Shown: positions 9,001 through 16,006 of the stretch, in pieces
Layout of the letters: every line of letters begins with the position of its first letter
Numbering within the stretch: the stretch's first letter is position 1
From: Verrucomicrobiota bacterium
GTDB taxonomy: Bacteria; Verrucomicrobiota; Verrucomicrobiia; Verrucomicrobiales; DEV007
Assembly: GCA_003402735.1 (NCBI GenBank)
Contig: QQNE01000039.1
Span: 1 to 36,573 of the forward strand
Reading direction: 5' to 3'
Length of the DNA: 36,573 bases
Notes under the pieces: generated by a model
What the model was told of the DNA's origin: nothing
What the model saw: only the letters and a program-made list of their open reading frames with translations
Databases searched by the model: none
Made by a program: the position numbers and the translations under genes

Positions 9001-10502
9001 GGAATCGAGGACCGGATCCCGATGGGCTTGACCACACCGCCGTGCAGCGCCGCCCACACGTTCTCATCCGCCTGCTGCAGCAGCGGCACAAAATCCTCCA
9101 TCTCCTGCGGAAAGATCCGCCTGCCGTTGTCCTTCCAATCCTTGGAATACGGCACTTGGACGCGGTCCCCGGCCAGGAAAGCCCAGTTCATCGGACGCCA
9201 GAAATCAAACCAGAGCCGTTCCAATTCCAGCACCTGGGCCCGCACCGGCTCCACTTTCTCCCACGGAATCGGTTCAAGGCCCAGACCCACGGCGATCTTC
9301 TCCGCCATCTTCCGGTGCCCCATTTCATGCAGATGATACCCGTTCTCCGTCAGCCCGGTCGGCAGGCCCGCCAGATCCACGAAGGCCAACCCCAATTCTT
9401 CGGCCAAGCTCCGGATCGCCGAGGCATAGGCGGCAAGGGAGGCATTGGCCCCCGAAAGATCACGCCCCAAAGGCAACGCCCCACGCTCGAAGGGAACCGG
9501 AGTGACCACCACCACGCGCCGACCGCCTTCCGCAAATTCCGCGAGAAGCCGCTTGTAGGCCTCGACAAAGGCCGGAAGACGCTCAACCCCTTCTAGCGAT
9601 TCCATCTGGCCAAACTGGGCAATCACCGCCGTCACCCCCGCCTCCCCGAGTTGCCGACGCCAATCCCTCTGCTGCCGCCAACTGACCTCCGTCCCGCCAT
9701 CGCGCCACTGCTCGAACACGGTGTCCCCTTCCCACCCGAAGTTGCGGACACGGATGCGGGAACCGGACTGGGAAGCGACGATCTGGGTCTGCAGGAACCC
9801 GTGAAAGCGGGTCCGCTCCATGTTGGCCCCGCCTGCCAGGGCCACGGTGTCCCCGGGAATCAACCGGAACGCGCCCTTGTTGAGCTCCTCGATCTGCAGG
9901 TCCTTGTAACGAACCACACTGGCGGCCCCACCGTGAATCTGGACCGCAATGATCCCGGCGCGATCGATCTGCGGATCGAGCTCGGTGTAGTCGACCGTCT
10001 GCACGCCGTTGAGCCACAACTGGATGCGCGGCCCCTCGGCGCGGATCCGGTAATCATTCCATTCTCCGAGCGGTTTCGCCGCCTTGGCCAAAACCTCCGG
10101 GGTCGGTTTGGCCAGAATCTTCTTGCGACGGCTCTCGTCATAGAGCGCTCCATCATATCCCGCCCCAAGATCCGCCTGATACCCGGAAACTTCATGATGA
10201 TTGGGAATACGGACAGTGCGGAACTGCACACCTCCGTTCACAAATCCTTCGGTGCCCTCAAGCTTCCACTTCAAGGTCAGGTCGAAATCACCGTAGGTTC
10301 TCCGGGTGGCCAGAAAGTTGTTCTTCTCTTGCTTCTTCTCCAATGAACCGGCCACCAGCGCCCCTTCCTCAATCCGCCAGACGGTCCCTGTATCCCCTTC
10401 CCAACCGCCAAAGGTTTTGCCATCGAAGAGCGGGACCGGGGCGGCCGCCGCCAAACCGGTGAACAACACCGACAAAATACCGGGGAGGATGTGAGGATTC
10501 AT
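6063..10502 (-). CDS. Giant secreted fusion: DUF1080 + SGNH-like + PVC-type dehydrogenase propeller + HEAT repeats + cytochrome c
   Basis: This 1479-residue exported protein combines five modules. Residues 1-21 are a signal peptide. Residues 23-206 form a DUF1080 domain (PLFDGKTFGGW to VVRYKDLQIEE). Residues 210-410 resemble an SGNH hydrolase, but the block I Ser is absent (AGGANMER) and block V reads ENGYHLHEMGH, so activity is doubtful. Residues 515-860 form the PVC-type membrane-bound dehydrogenase propeller (GFEVNLFASE, RLWVA, YVLVCEDRDGDGRAD, RDTDGDGRAD, PDGALYVADWYN), with Asp-rich loops that may bind calcium. HEAT-like helices fill about 870-1310. The C-terminus is a haem-binding domain with CIACH (Cys1355, Cys1358, His1359) and a likely axial Met1452 in SVMPEG. 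It lies between a lectin-fold gene (100-bp gap) and a sulfatase gene (7-bp gap), suggesting glycan binding and oxidation coupled to a haem. Confidence 0.9.
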   Translation of the reverse strand: MNPHILPGILSVLFTGLAAAAPVPLFDGKTFGGWEGDTGTVWRIEEGALVAGSLEKKQEKNNFLATRRTYGDFDLTLKWKLEGTEGFVNGGVQFRTVRIPNHHEVSGYQADLGAGYDGALYDESRRKKILAKPTPEVLAKAAKPLGEWNDYRIRAEGPRIQLWLNGVQTVDYTELDPQIDRAGIIAVQIHGGAASVVRYKDLQIEELNKGAFRLIPGDTVALAGGANMERTRFHGFLQTQIVASQSGSRIRVRNFGWEGDTVFEQWRDGGTEVSWRQQRDWRRQLGEAGVTAVIAQFGQMESLEGVERLPAFVEAYKRLLAEFAEGGRRVVVVTPVPFERGALPLGRDLSGANASLAAYASAIRSLAEELGLAFVDLAGLPTGLTENGYHLHEMGHRKMAEKIAVGLGLEPIPWEKVEPVRAQVLELERLWFDFWRPMNWAFLAGDRVQVPYSKDWKDNGRRIFPQEMEDFVPLLQQADENVWAALHGGVVKPIGIRSSIPVELPTLKPQAPEEELASLKVLDGFEVNLFASEADGVVKPIQMRWDERGRLWVACAVSYPQIKPGEKANDYVLVCEDRDGDGRADHFHKFVEGLFMPSGLELGDGGLYVAQGTELLHFRDTDGDGRADQRRLVLGGFGTADSHQMINCLNWGFGGELWFSQGHHIYSRVETPYGVERLNRSGVWRFRPRTGHLDPFFQWSSAGANCWGVVTTPFGQPFHKSGANVGTWYSTPGLVRSTLAVNAEAMNICRAPIKQVGMEFLHSSHFPPEMQGRIVIGGYYANLLEWHELQLVDGIYQTRLLPNLIETKNNVFRPIEVRCGPDGALYVADWYNPIIGHYQASYRHPDRDKSHGRVWRVTYRGRPLVKPAVLAGAEITALLEHLDSPERWEHYQSKRLLWERPPAEVAAALDAWLPGQVANEHRRLLALSVYEGLETPRPDLLKALLRSGDARVRAYATRTLSTWARDGRLDGALELLEAQIADEDPLVRLEAIVAASYLPEPRAAVVAARALDKEFNAYHRHALTKTLHATSGSWVGPVTSGKLDFAKDEHLLFALQNGWVDNNPDDLKNLSGAAIAYKPNAASPTVNATIRAQVERHRGDATRRVLWLKALATVALPEDLPFLLEQGGTNPEVLAALGTTRAVPPDPVAVLKPLIEAQDASVRREAARLAGVWKADALTGAVRSMALDPGAELSSRRAAVLALGSLKGTQDDLLGLLQGPSNEALHGAALEALVTANPAAAAKFALARIALGPAAVDRVAPLLQPLLARNEGASALQQALQTPGALPVGGAKLALQALTRLGRAEAKFSQPLMQLAGMNAALPAYTKENISRIVKNAATFGDAAEGKKVYEQAGCIACHIPGAPQSKIGPDLSAVSRGLPIDMLVTEVVWPALNVKEGYEAATVTLKDGSVQTGFRQSESTEGIAIRDLATGAVKTISKSETKSIETGGSVMPEGVVAALNDQQLAHLVKYLSLLGQEQ

Positions 10503-10602
10503 GAGACAATTCAGGGTTGATCAATGTGCCGAACTCGGCACGGTGCCAGGGAACTGCGATCTCTTTCCCGGCAGACAACCAAAGCGGTCAGGAAAACGAA
10601 AC

Positions 10603-11382
10603 TCATCGCACCTTGTAGATCTTCACGTCGTCGATCCAAACCGTGTTGGGCATGAGAAAACTGAACCAACGTTTCACGGGATGGGCGAAGCCTTCGGAGC
10701 GATGCTGCGCCAGCGGTTGGCCATCGATCGATATCCTCATCTCATCCCCCTCGGTCACCAGGACCAGGTCGTGCCATTTCCCGTCCGCCTTCCAGGGCCG
10801 AGTGGTCTGTTTGGTTTTGAGGAGCGCCTCGAGGTCGGCTGGCAACGGCTCCTTGCGGTCCAGATAGCCTTGGCGACGCTGGCGGATCTCCAGGTTCATC
10901 ACGCCCGTCTTGTGATCGATCAAGGTCACGCTTCCCCCTCCCAGCAGGGCATAGCAGAGATGCCCGGCGTGGATGCCCTTTGTCTCCCGGTCAACAAACC
11001 CCAGCTGCAAACTTTCTCCCTTGTTCAACCCGGGGAATTTGAAGCGGACCCTGACCCCGCCATCCGCGAACCCCGCCTCATGATGAACGTGGGCCGCGTG
11101 GCCCGCCTCCTTCGTTGCGCTGGCCATTTTGAGGATGCCTTCATCCAAATCCGCCTGCTTCACGGACGGCACGCGATCGGCCGTGGCGCTGTTCCAGCCG
11201 TTGCCGATCGCCTTGGCCAAGTTGCCCTCCTCTTCCCGCTCGAAAGAGTCATGAAAAATCAGGGTCCCCGACTTCTCCAGCCACATGGCGTCCCGCCCCG
11301 CGGTGTCTGCGGCGCGGAGAGAGGCTGGCCAGCAGAGCAAAACCGGCAAAACGAGGAATCGATGCAACGAAGTCACGATCAT
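10603..11382 (-). CDS. Secreted lectin/glucanase-fold (LamG/DUF1080-like) protein
   Basis: It is a probable exported beta-sandwich protein of unknown substrate. The ATG at 11382 was chosen because it starts a signal peptide (MIVTSLHRF to SLRA, about residues 1-25); the longer frame overlaps the upstream glycosyltransferase. The mature 235 residues show the pattern of concanavalin-like domains: LIFHDSFEREE near the N-terminus, VRVRFKFPG and SLQLGFVDRE strands, a KWHDLVLVTEGDEMRISIDGQ strand pair, and a final WIDDVKIYKV strand. No catalytic motif is recognisable, so binding is as likely as cleavage. It starts 28 bp after the GT39-like gene and ends 100 bp before the giant fusion gene, so it is probably part of the same operon. 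Confidence 0.72.
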   Translation of the reverse strand: MIVTSLHRFLVLPVLLCWPASLRAADTAGRDAMWLEKSGTLIFHDSFEREEEGNLAKAIGNGWNSATADRVPSVKQADLDEGILKMASATKEAGHAAHVHHEAGFADGGVRVRFKFPGLNKGESLQLGFVDRETKGIHAGHLCYALLGGGSVTLIDHKTGVMNLEIRQRRQGYLDRKEPLPADLEALLKTKQTTRPWKADGKWHDLVLVTEGDEMRISIDGQPLAQHRSEGFAHPVKRWFSFLMPNTVWIDDVKIYKVR

Positions 11383-11410
11383 GAGACACGCCTTCGAGCC
11401 CACCGTTCGT

Positions 11411-12985
11411 TCACTCAACCTGCTTGCCGCCTCGATAATCCCGGCAGGCAAAAACCTTCCAGGAACGCACCGGGAGTCCGTGCCGGGTCACGGTGAACCA
11501 GGACCAGAGCTTCACGCTCCCGAACGCTTGGCGGATTTCCCGGGGCGCGTTTTCGTGGCGGACCTCATCGGTGAAATAGAGGGCGGAATGTCCCCGGTAG
11601 GGCTGGCTGCCATCCTCGGTTGCGGGATCAAAGTAACTGGGCCAGAAGGAAAACTGGTTGTGGATCCGGCCCGGCTCCCCGCGCATGTGAACGACCGGGT
11701 GATCGGCCGTGGGCCGGATGATCGGCAAATCTTGCGGAAGATAAAAGGCCGCCGGGGCCGCCATCTGGTAACGGTTGGCGATTAGGAACACCGATTCACC
11801 ATTCTCCTGGGCGAACGCGCGAACTTCCTTCTCCAGTTGCGCCGTCAAAGACTGCCAGCCGCGCAAGCGCCAATGCGGGTCCCGCTCATAGGGCCAACGA
11901 AGTCCCATGGTCCGCAGCACGTCCGGGTTCGCCATGAACAACGTGAGGGCCACGGAAATGGCCAGGGATGAAACGATGCAACGCTGCTTCCACCCTTCCC
12001 CGATCCGCAGGTCCGGCCAGTAGTGCACCAACAAGAGACTCACCCCCACAAATCCGGGCGCCGTCCAGTTGACCTCGCCCGTGTGAAAACAGGAGAGCAG
12101 AAAATAGCCAAAGATGATGGGGAGAGAAAACAGGCTCAGGAACAATTCCTCTGCCGAGGCCCGGAAGCGCCGCACGGCTCTCGCAATCGCCCAACAAAAT
12201 CCGGCAAAGATCACCGGAGAATACACCCCGAAATGCATCCCCAGATACTCCAGGAAATCGAGCGGCTGGAGCGGAAACTTGGCCGCCTCGGCCTTCGTCT
12301 GCACCAAGCCGGTGCGCTCCCAGAGGTGACGGATCGTGATCCACTCGTGCTCCCCGTTCCAGATGATTACCGGAGCCATCGAAAGCAGCACCAAGGCTGT
12401 CATCCCGTAAAACCCCGGCCGCCGCAATTCAACCCGGCTGGAAGGCGACAACGCGAGGAACGCAACCACGGACGGATAGAGAACCAGAATCGTGTATTTG
12501 CAGAGGAAGCCGAGACCCATGGCCAGGCCCGTGATGACCCACCAGAGGATCCGGCCGCTCCGCGCCGCGTTCCAGGTGCCCAACATCACGATGACCCAGA
12601 AAAACATCATGAGCGGATCAATCGTCAGGATGATCCCGCCCGCGTTGAAGATGGGCGTGACATTCAACACGACCAACGCCCAAATCGCGGTGCGTCGGTC
12701 AAACAATTCCGTCCCAAGCCGCAGGAAAATCAGACTCATTCCCAGACCCAGCACCCCGGAGAGACAGCGAATCGCAAAAACGGATTTGCCAAACAGGCCG
12801 GTCATCACCGCCAAGGCCGTGGCCACACCCGGTCCCTTGCTGTAGTAAGACCAGTCGAGTCTCTCCGCCCAGAGCAGGTAGTAGCTCTCGTCCGACGAGA
12901 TCTCGATGGTGCTGCCGATGAGAACCCGGGCCACGGTGATCACAATCAGGCTCGCCATCACGAGCCGGGTGGCATTCCAAGTCAT
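11411..12985 (-). CDS. GT39-like (PMT/ArnT superfamily) membrane glycosyltransferase
   Basis: Family members move a sugar from a polyprenyl-phosphate donor to a lipid or protein on the outer face of the inner membrane. The first periplasmic loop has the expected acidic motif, SSDESYYLLWAERLDWSYYSKGP, in which the Asp-Glu pair is the likely catalytic element. About ten hydrophobic segments follow (for example LGLGMSLIFL, MMFFWVIVMLG, VVAFLALSP, IIFGYFLLSCF), then a soluble C-terminal part of about 170 residues. The ATG at 12985 (524 residues) is preferred over an in-frame TTG 12 bp upstream because a promoter-like TTGACA and TTGAAT pair sits just before it. It is first in the run of genes ending with the sulfatase. 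Donor and acceptor are unknown. Confidence 0.85.
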   Translation of the reverse strand: MTWNATRLVMASLIVITVARVLIGSTIEISSDESYYLLWAERLDWSYYSKGPGVATALAVMTGLFGKSVFAIRCLSGVLGLGMSLIFLRLGTELFDRRTAIWALVVLNVTPIFNAGGIILTIDPLMMFFWVIVMLGTWNAARSGRILWWVITGLAMGLGFLCKYTILVLYPSVVAFLALSPSSRVELRRPGFYGMTALVLLSMAPVIIWNGEHEWITIRHLWERTGLVQTKAEAAKFPLQPLDFLEYLGMHFGVYSPVIFAGFCWAIARAVRRFRASAEELFLSLFSLPIIFGYFLLSCFHTGEVNWTAPGFVGVSLLLVHYWPDLRIGEGWKQRCIVSSLAISVALTLFMANPDVLRTMGLRWPYERDPHWRLRGWQSLTAQLEKEVRAFAQENGESVFLIANRYQMAAPAAFYLPQDLPIIRPTADHPVVHMRGEPGRIHNQFSFWPSYFDPATEDGSQPYRGHSALYFTDEVRHENAPREIRQAFGSVKLWSWFTVTRHGLPVRSWKVFACRDYRGGKQVE

Positions 12986-12991
12986 CGCCCG

Positions 12992-13019
12992 ATTCAACGC
13001 GACCCGGGCCGGGTGTCAA
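12992..13019 (-). promoter_or_regulatory. Promoter-like element for the GT39 to sulfatase operon, with palindromic spacer
   Basis: On the minus strand TTGACA (13019-13014), a 16-bp spacer and TTGAAT (12997-12992) are followed after six bases by ATG at 12985. The predicted transcription start falls on the A of that ATG, which would make a leaderless mRNA. The spacer contains the 13-bp palindrome ACCCGGCCCGGGT (13002-13014), which overlaps the last base of the -35 hexamer and sits where a repressor would act. Confidence 0.4.
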
Positions 13020-13074
13020 ATGAAAGCCTGAAACGCGGGGCAACAGAAAGGACCCGCTTCGGGGACGCTCGCAA

Positions 13075-13106
13075 AGCCAATGGACGCGTCGGGGCGCCCA
13101 TTGGCT
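13075..13106 (-). terminator. Hairpin downstream of the cytochrome/LRR gene, probable terminator
   Basis: A perfect 9-bp inverted repeat, AGCCAATGG at 13075-13083 and CCATTGGCT at 13098-13106, lies 46 bp beyond the stop codon of the cytochrome/LRR gene, with three more pairs possible inside. The minus-strand sequence after it (TTGCGAG) has only a token T-run, so the role as a terminator is moderately supported. It also separates the two minus-strand operons. Confidence 0.42.
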
Positions 13107-13152
13107 CTCACTCACTCAGTATGTATTCACAAAAAACCGTTCTCCGGCGGCA

Positions 13153-14922
13153 TCAGGGCCGGATCATGTCCAGGGTCTGTTTGATGGCATTGGCCACCGC
13201 CTCGTAATGGGGAGCGCGCTTGCGGGCTTCGTCGAGGGCTTTCTGCTTGGCCACTTGGTTGGCTTCCGCCTGGGCAGCCTTGGCGGGAGCTGCCTGCTCC
13301 ACTTGGCGGGCGACCGCCACATTCGCTTTGGCGCTTTCCACCAGCTTGCCCGCCTTGGCGAGGTCCTCGGTCAGCGTCTTTTGCACGTCCGCCAGAGAGG
13401 CGTGCGGTTTCACCGCGTCCAGCGCCTTTTGGATCGCAGCGACAGCGGATTCCAGTTGCGCCACTTTCTTGTTGGCTTCGGCCGTGGCCTTGACCGTGGC
13501 TTCGACGTGGTGCCGGGCCATGTTCAATTCGTTCGAGGCCACCCGCACTTCGTTCTCGGAGCGGCCCACTATCTCCTTGGCCTTGGCCACGAGGCCGATC
13601 GCCTCCTGGTGAGCGGCGGTGAGACGCTGACGCACGCCGGCATACTCATCCGTCGCGGCAGGGGCGGGTGCCGGAGCCGGGGCAACCACCGGAGGTTTCG
13701 GAGCTGGGACCGGGGCCGGAGCCGGGGCGGCGGCTGGCTTGGGAGTTGGCGCTGGAGCCGGTGCGGGTGTCGGCTTCGCCGCAGGGGCAGGAGCCGGAGC
13801 TGGGACCGGAGCGGGCGTCGGCTTCGCCGCAGGAGCCGGGGCTGGGGCCGGTGCGGGAGCGGGCTTGGGAGCCGCGGCGGGCGCTGGAGCCGGAGCGGCG
13901 GCCGGAGCCGTCACCGCCGCGACCTTGGCGGCTTCAAATTCCCAGCCCAGATTCACCACCAGCTTGGGGATCGAGGACCGCAAGCGCTCCGCACCCGCAG
14001 GCGTTGCCTTGGACTGCCACAGGTAGACCTTGGACAAGGAGCCCAGGGACTTGAGCTTCTCCAGACCGGCATCGCCCACCTGAGTCTTGTAGAGGTTGAG
14101 GTATTCCAGATTCTTCAACCCCGAAAGGTGCGCCATGCCGGCATCGCCAATCGCGGTATTTTCCAAGTGGAGCTTGGTCAGGCCGGTCATTTTCGCCACC
14201 ATGGCGAGACCGTTGTCGGTGACTTTGGTGCGGGCGAGGTCGAGCCAGGCGATCTGGTCCGCCACCGGAGCCAATTCAGCCAGTTGCTGGTCTCCAAAGG
14301 AATCGGAAACATTCAGGGCGGTGAACCGGAGTTCCGGAGTGTCCTGGGCAATCGGAGCCAGGGAAGCACCGGTCGCATTGATCTTCTTCATGACCTCCTC
14401 GGCCACCTTCTTGCGGGCGGCAGCCACGGCGGGATCCACCTTGGGAGCGGCGGGCGCCCCAGCAGCGGAAGCCGCGGGAGCCTTCCGCGTGGAAATGATG
14501 GCCGCGACGGTGGCCTGAAGATCCGCCGACAACCCGAGCTGGCTCACTTTCAGGACCTCGGTGCCACCCTTTTCCACCCACATGCGGATGAGCTGGACCT
14601 CCCCGGCCGTCAGCTGGGTCTTGTCCTCCGGCGGCATGTGCTCATCGTTGTCGGCAGGAAGGCAGATGCGGGTGACCAACAAGCTGTCGGCCACCTTTCC
14701 CGGAACAAGCGAAGGTCCCTCGCTCCCGCCCTTGATCAGCGCGGCGTAACTATCCATCCGCAACTTGCCCTTCTGCCTTTCAGCTCCATGACAGCCGACG
14801 CACTTGGCTTCGAGGAGCGGAGCGATCGCGTGAGAATAAGCAGCCGGATCTTCCGCAGCAGGAGAGACACCGACCAGAGAGGCCGCAAAAAGGGCGAGAA
14901 CGGAGTTTTTTCGGAGGTTCAT
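13153..14922 (-). CDS. Exported PSCyt1-type cytochrome c fused to LRR, Ala/Pro linker and coiled coil
   Basis: A signal peptide (1-22) precedes a planctomycete-type cytochrome domain at about 25-125 with CVGCH (Cys41, Cys44, His45) and a likely axial Met96 in DEHMPPED. Residues about 195-325 hold leucine-rich repeats (IAWLDLARTKVTDNGLAMV, LTKLHLENTAIGDAGMAHL, LEYLNLYKTQVGDAGLEKL). Residues 338-424 are an almost pure Ala/Pro/Lys/Thr linker. Residues 428-589 are an Ala/Lys/Glu-rich helical region predicted to form a coiled coil. PSCyt1 domains usually sit in front of DUF1549/DUF1553 or other cytochrome modules, so the rest of this architecture is unusual. An extended Ala/Pro segment between a haem domain and a coiled coil suggests it spans or crosslinks the envelope. 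The gene stands alone, with a terminator-like hairpin behind it. Confidence 0.87.
   Translation of the reverse strand: MNLRKNSVLALFAASLVGVSPAAEDPAAYSHAIAPLLEAKCVGCHGAERQKGKLRMDSYAALIKGGSEGPSLVPGKVADSLLVTRICLPADNDEHMPPEDKTQLTAGEVQLIRMWVEKGGTEVLKVSQLGLSADLQATVAAIISTRKAPAASAAGAPAAPKVDPAVAAARKKVAEEVMKKINATGASLAPIAQDTPELRFTALNVSDSFGDQQLAELAPVADQIAWLDLARTKVTDNGLAMVAKMTGLTKLHLENTAIGDAGMAHLSGLKNLEYLNLYKTQVGDAGLEKLKSLGSLSKVYLWQSKATPAGAERLRSSIPKLVVNLGWEFEAAKVAAVTAPAAAPAPAPAAAPKPAPAPAPAPAPAAKPTPAPVPAPAPAPAAKPTPAPAPAPTPKPAAAPAPAPVPAPKPPVVAPAPAPAPAATDEYAGVRQRLTAAHQEAIGLVAKAKEIVGRSENEVRVASNELNMARHHVEATVKATAEANKKVAQLESAVAAIQKALDAVKPHASLADVQKTLTEDLAKAGKLVESAKANVAVARQVEQAAPAKAAQAEANQVAKQKALDEARKRAPHYEAVANAIKQTLDMIRP
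13651..13911 (-). repeat. Ala/Pro-coding low-complexity tract with 48-bp near-tandem repeat
   Basis: This stretch encodes residues 338-424 of the cytochrome/LRR protein. A 17-base identical string, GTCGGCTTCGCCGCAGG on the plus strand, recurs at 13769-13785 and 13817-13833, a 48-bp offset equal to a 16-residue AAKPTPAP-type unit. Smaller GCCGGAGC-like units fill the rest. Such tracts change length by slippage. Confidence 0.75.
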
Positions 14923-14960
14923 TTTCGGACAGTCAACGATGCTTAATTTCTAAGCCTTGC

Positions 14961-15031
14961 TATATAATCCATAATGACAGGCATCGTCTACACGTCAAGC
15001 CATTTTGTTTTTTTTCATCTGACGCCTGTCA
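14961..15031 (-). promoter_or_regulatory. Promoter region of the cytochrome/LRR gene with paired TGACAGGC operator-like sites
   Basis: This AT-rich part of the 201-bp gap has an 8-bp inverted repeat, TGACAGGC at 14975-14982 and GCCTGTCA at 15024-15031, with centres 49 bp apart. On the minus strand a weak promoter can be drawn: TAGACG (14990-14985), 18 bp, TATATA (14966-14961), with the nearer repeat arm inside the spacer. A repressor dimer bridging both arms is one possibility. No known regulator site is recognised. Confidence 0.35.
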
Positions 15032-15083
15032 ATTCCTTCCCAGTCCCCGAAATACGAAAAAAACCCGGTTCTCCGCCACAAAA

Positions 15084-15097
15084 TCGCAAGTTTGCGA
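15084..15097 (-). terminator. Hairpin with TTTT tail after gluQ, possible terminator
   Basis: The palindrome TCGCAAGTTTGCGA lies 26 bp after the gluQ stop codon. On the minus strand it folds as TCGCA/TGCGA with a 4-base loop followed by TTTTG. The stem is short, so confidence is low. Confidence 0.32.
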
Positions 15098-15123
15098 CGC
15101 AAAATCGCGAGCTTTCCGATGCT

Positions 15124-15963
15124 CTACTCTGGCAGCCGGGTCCGTTCCCGGATTTCTCGCGGCGTGACCCCGGCTTCCCGGAGACTTTGCAGGGTGCAAC
15201 TCTGATCCCGTTTGGCAAAACGCTTGCCCGTCTCATCGAGCAGAAGCCGGTGATGATGGTAAGCCGGCTCCGGAAGCTTCAACAGGGCCTGGAGCAACCG
15301 GTGGACATGGGTGGAGTCAAACAAGTCCTCTCCCCTCGTGACCAACGTGACCCCCTGGAGGGCATCGTCCACGGTCACCGCGAGGTGATAGCTGGTGCCG
15401 ATCTCCTTGCGGGCCACCACGACGTCCCCGAGCAGATCCGCCCGCACCGGGACCAGGCCCTTGCGGGCATCTCGCCAGGTGAGCGGTCCGACAAGACGGG
15501 TCGCCTGGGCCGAGTCCAACCTCCAGGAGGTTCCCTGGCAGACAGCCAAACGATCGGCCCGCTCCGCTGGATCCATGGCCCGGCATGTCCCGGGATAGAC
15601 CGGTCCCTCGGCGCCGTGGGGCGCGGCTCCGGCCCGACGCACCTCTTCCTCGATTTCCCGACGCGTGCAGAAACAGGGGTAGAGCACCTCCATGTCCTCG
15701 AGGCACCGCAATGCGGCGCGGTAATCCTCCAGATGAGCCGACTGCAGGCGCACCGGCTCCGGCCAGGACAAACCCAACCAGGCCAAGTCCTCAAGAATTC
15801 CCTGGGTCCATTCGGGTCGGCAACGGGAAGGATCGATGTCCTCGATCCGCAGCAAAAACCGACCTCTCTCTGCGGCAAACCAGGCGGAGGCGGCGTGGCC
15901 GAGATGCAGCCGTCCGGTGGGGCTTGGGGCAAAGCGGGTGATTGCCTGGGTCACCGGAGCCAC
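15124..15963 (-). CDS. gluQ: Glutamyl-Q tRNA(Asp) synthetase
   Basis: This enzyme activates glutamate and attaches it to the queuosine base at position 34 of tRNA(Asp). It resembles the catalytic half of glutamyl-tRNA synthetase without the anticodon-binding part. Visible motifs are RFAPSPTGRLHLGHAAS (class I HIGH motif), LRIEDIDPSR, the zinc motif CFCTR with a later YPGTC, GTSYHLAVTVDDALQGVTLVTRGEDL, and the KMSKS-like KRFAKRD. No ATG fits. I place the start at the GTG at 15963 (279 residues); the GTG at 15954 is also possible. A longer frame would overlap the lipoprotein gene by 190 bp and looks non-coding. Length agrees with the roughly 290-residue family. It follows the lipoprotein gene after 43 bp. 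The main alternative, a truncated GltX, is unlikely because of the zinc motif. Confidence 0.88.
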   Translation of the reverse strand: MAPVTQAITRFAPSPTGRLHLGHAASAWFAAERGRFLLRIEDIDPSRCRPEWTQGILEDLAWLGLSWPEPVRLQSAHLEDYRAALRCLEDMEVLYPCFCTRREIEEEVRRAGAAPHGAEGPVYPGTCRAMDPAERADRLAVCQGTSWRLDSAQATRLVGPLTWRDARKGLVPVRADLLGDVVVARKEIGTSYHLAVTVDDALQGVTLVTRGEDLFDSTHVHRLLQALLKLPEPAYHHHRLLLDETGKRFAKRDQSCTLQSLREAGVTPREIRERTRLPE

Positions 15964-16006
15964 GTGCTTCGTTTCGGGCCGCTCCTCGGGAGCTTGGCGG
16001 CGGGGA

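Noticed and set aside
6267..9596. Very long open frame on the plus strand opposite the giant fusion gene
   Set aside because: It is antisense to a gene with clear domains; its Gly/Arg/Gln/His-rich composition and lack of any motif are typical of GC-rich antisense frames.
13651..13911. CRISPR-like array
   Set aside because: The repeats are in frame, degenerate and have no unique spacers; they encode an Ala/Pro linker.
13207..14946. Gly/Arg-rich plus-strand frame opposite the cytochrome/LRR gene, and possible silk- or collagen-like protein
   Set aside because: The Gly/Arg repeats are simply the complement of the Ala/Pro codons on the real strand.
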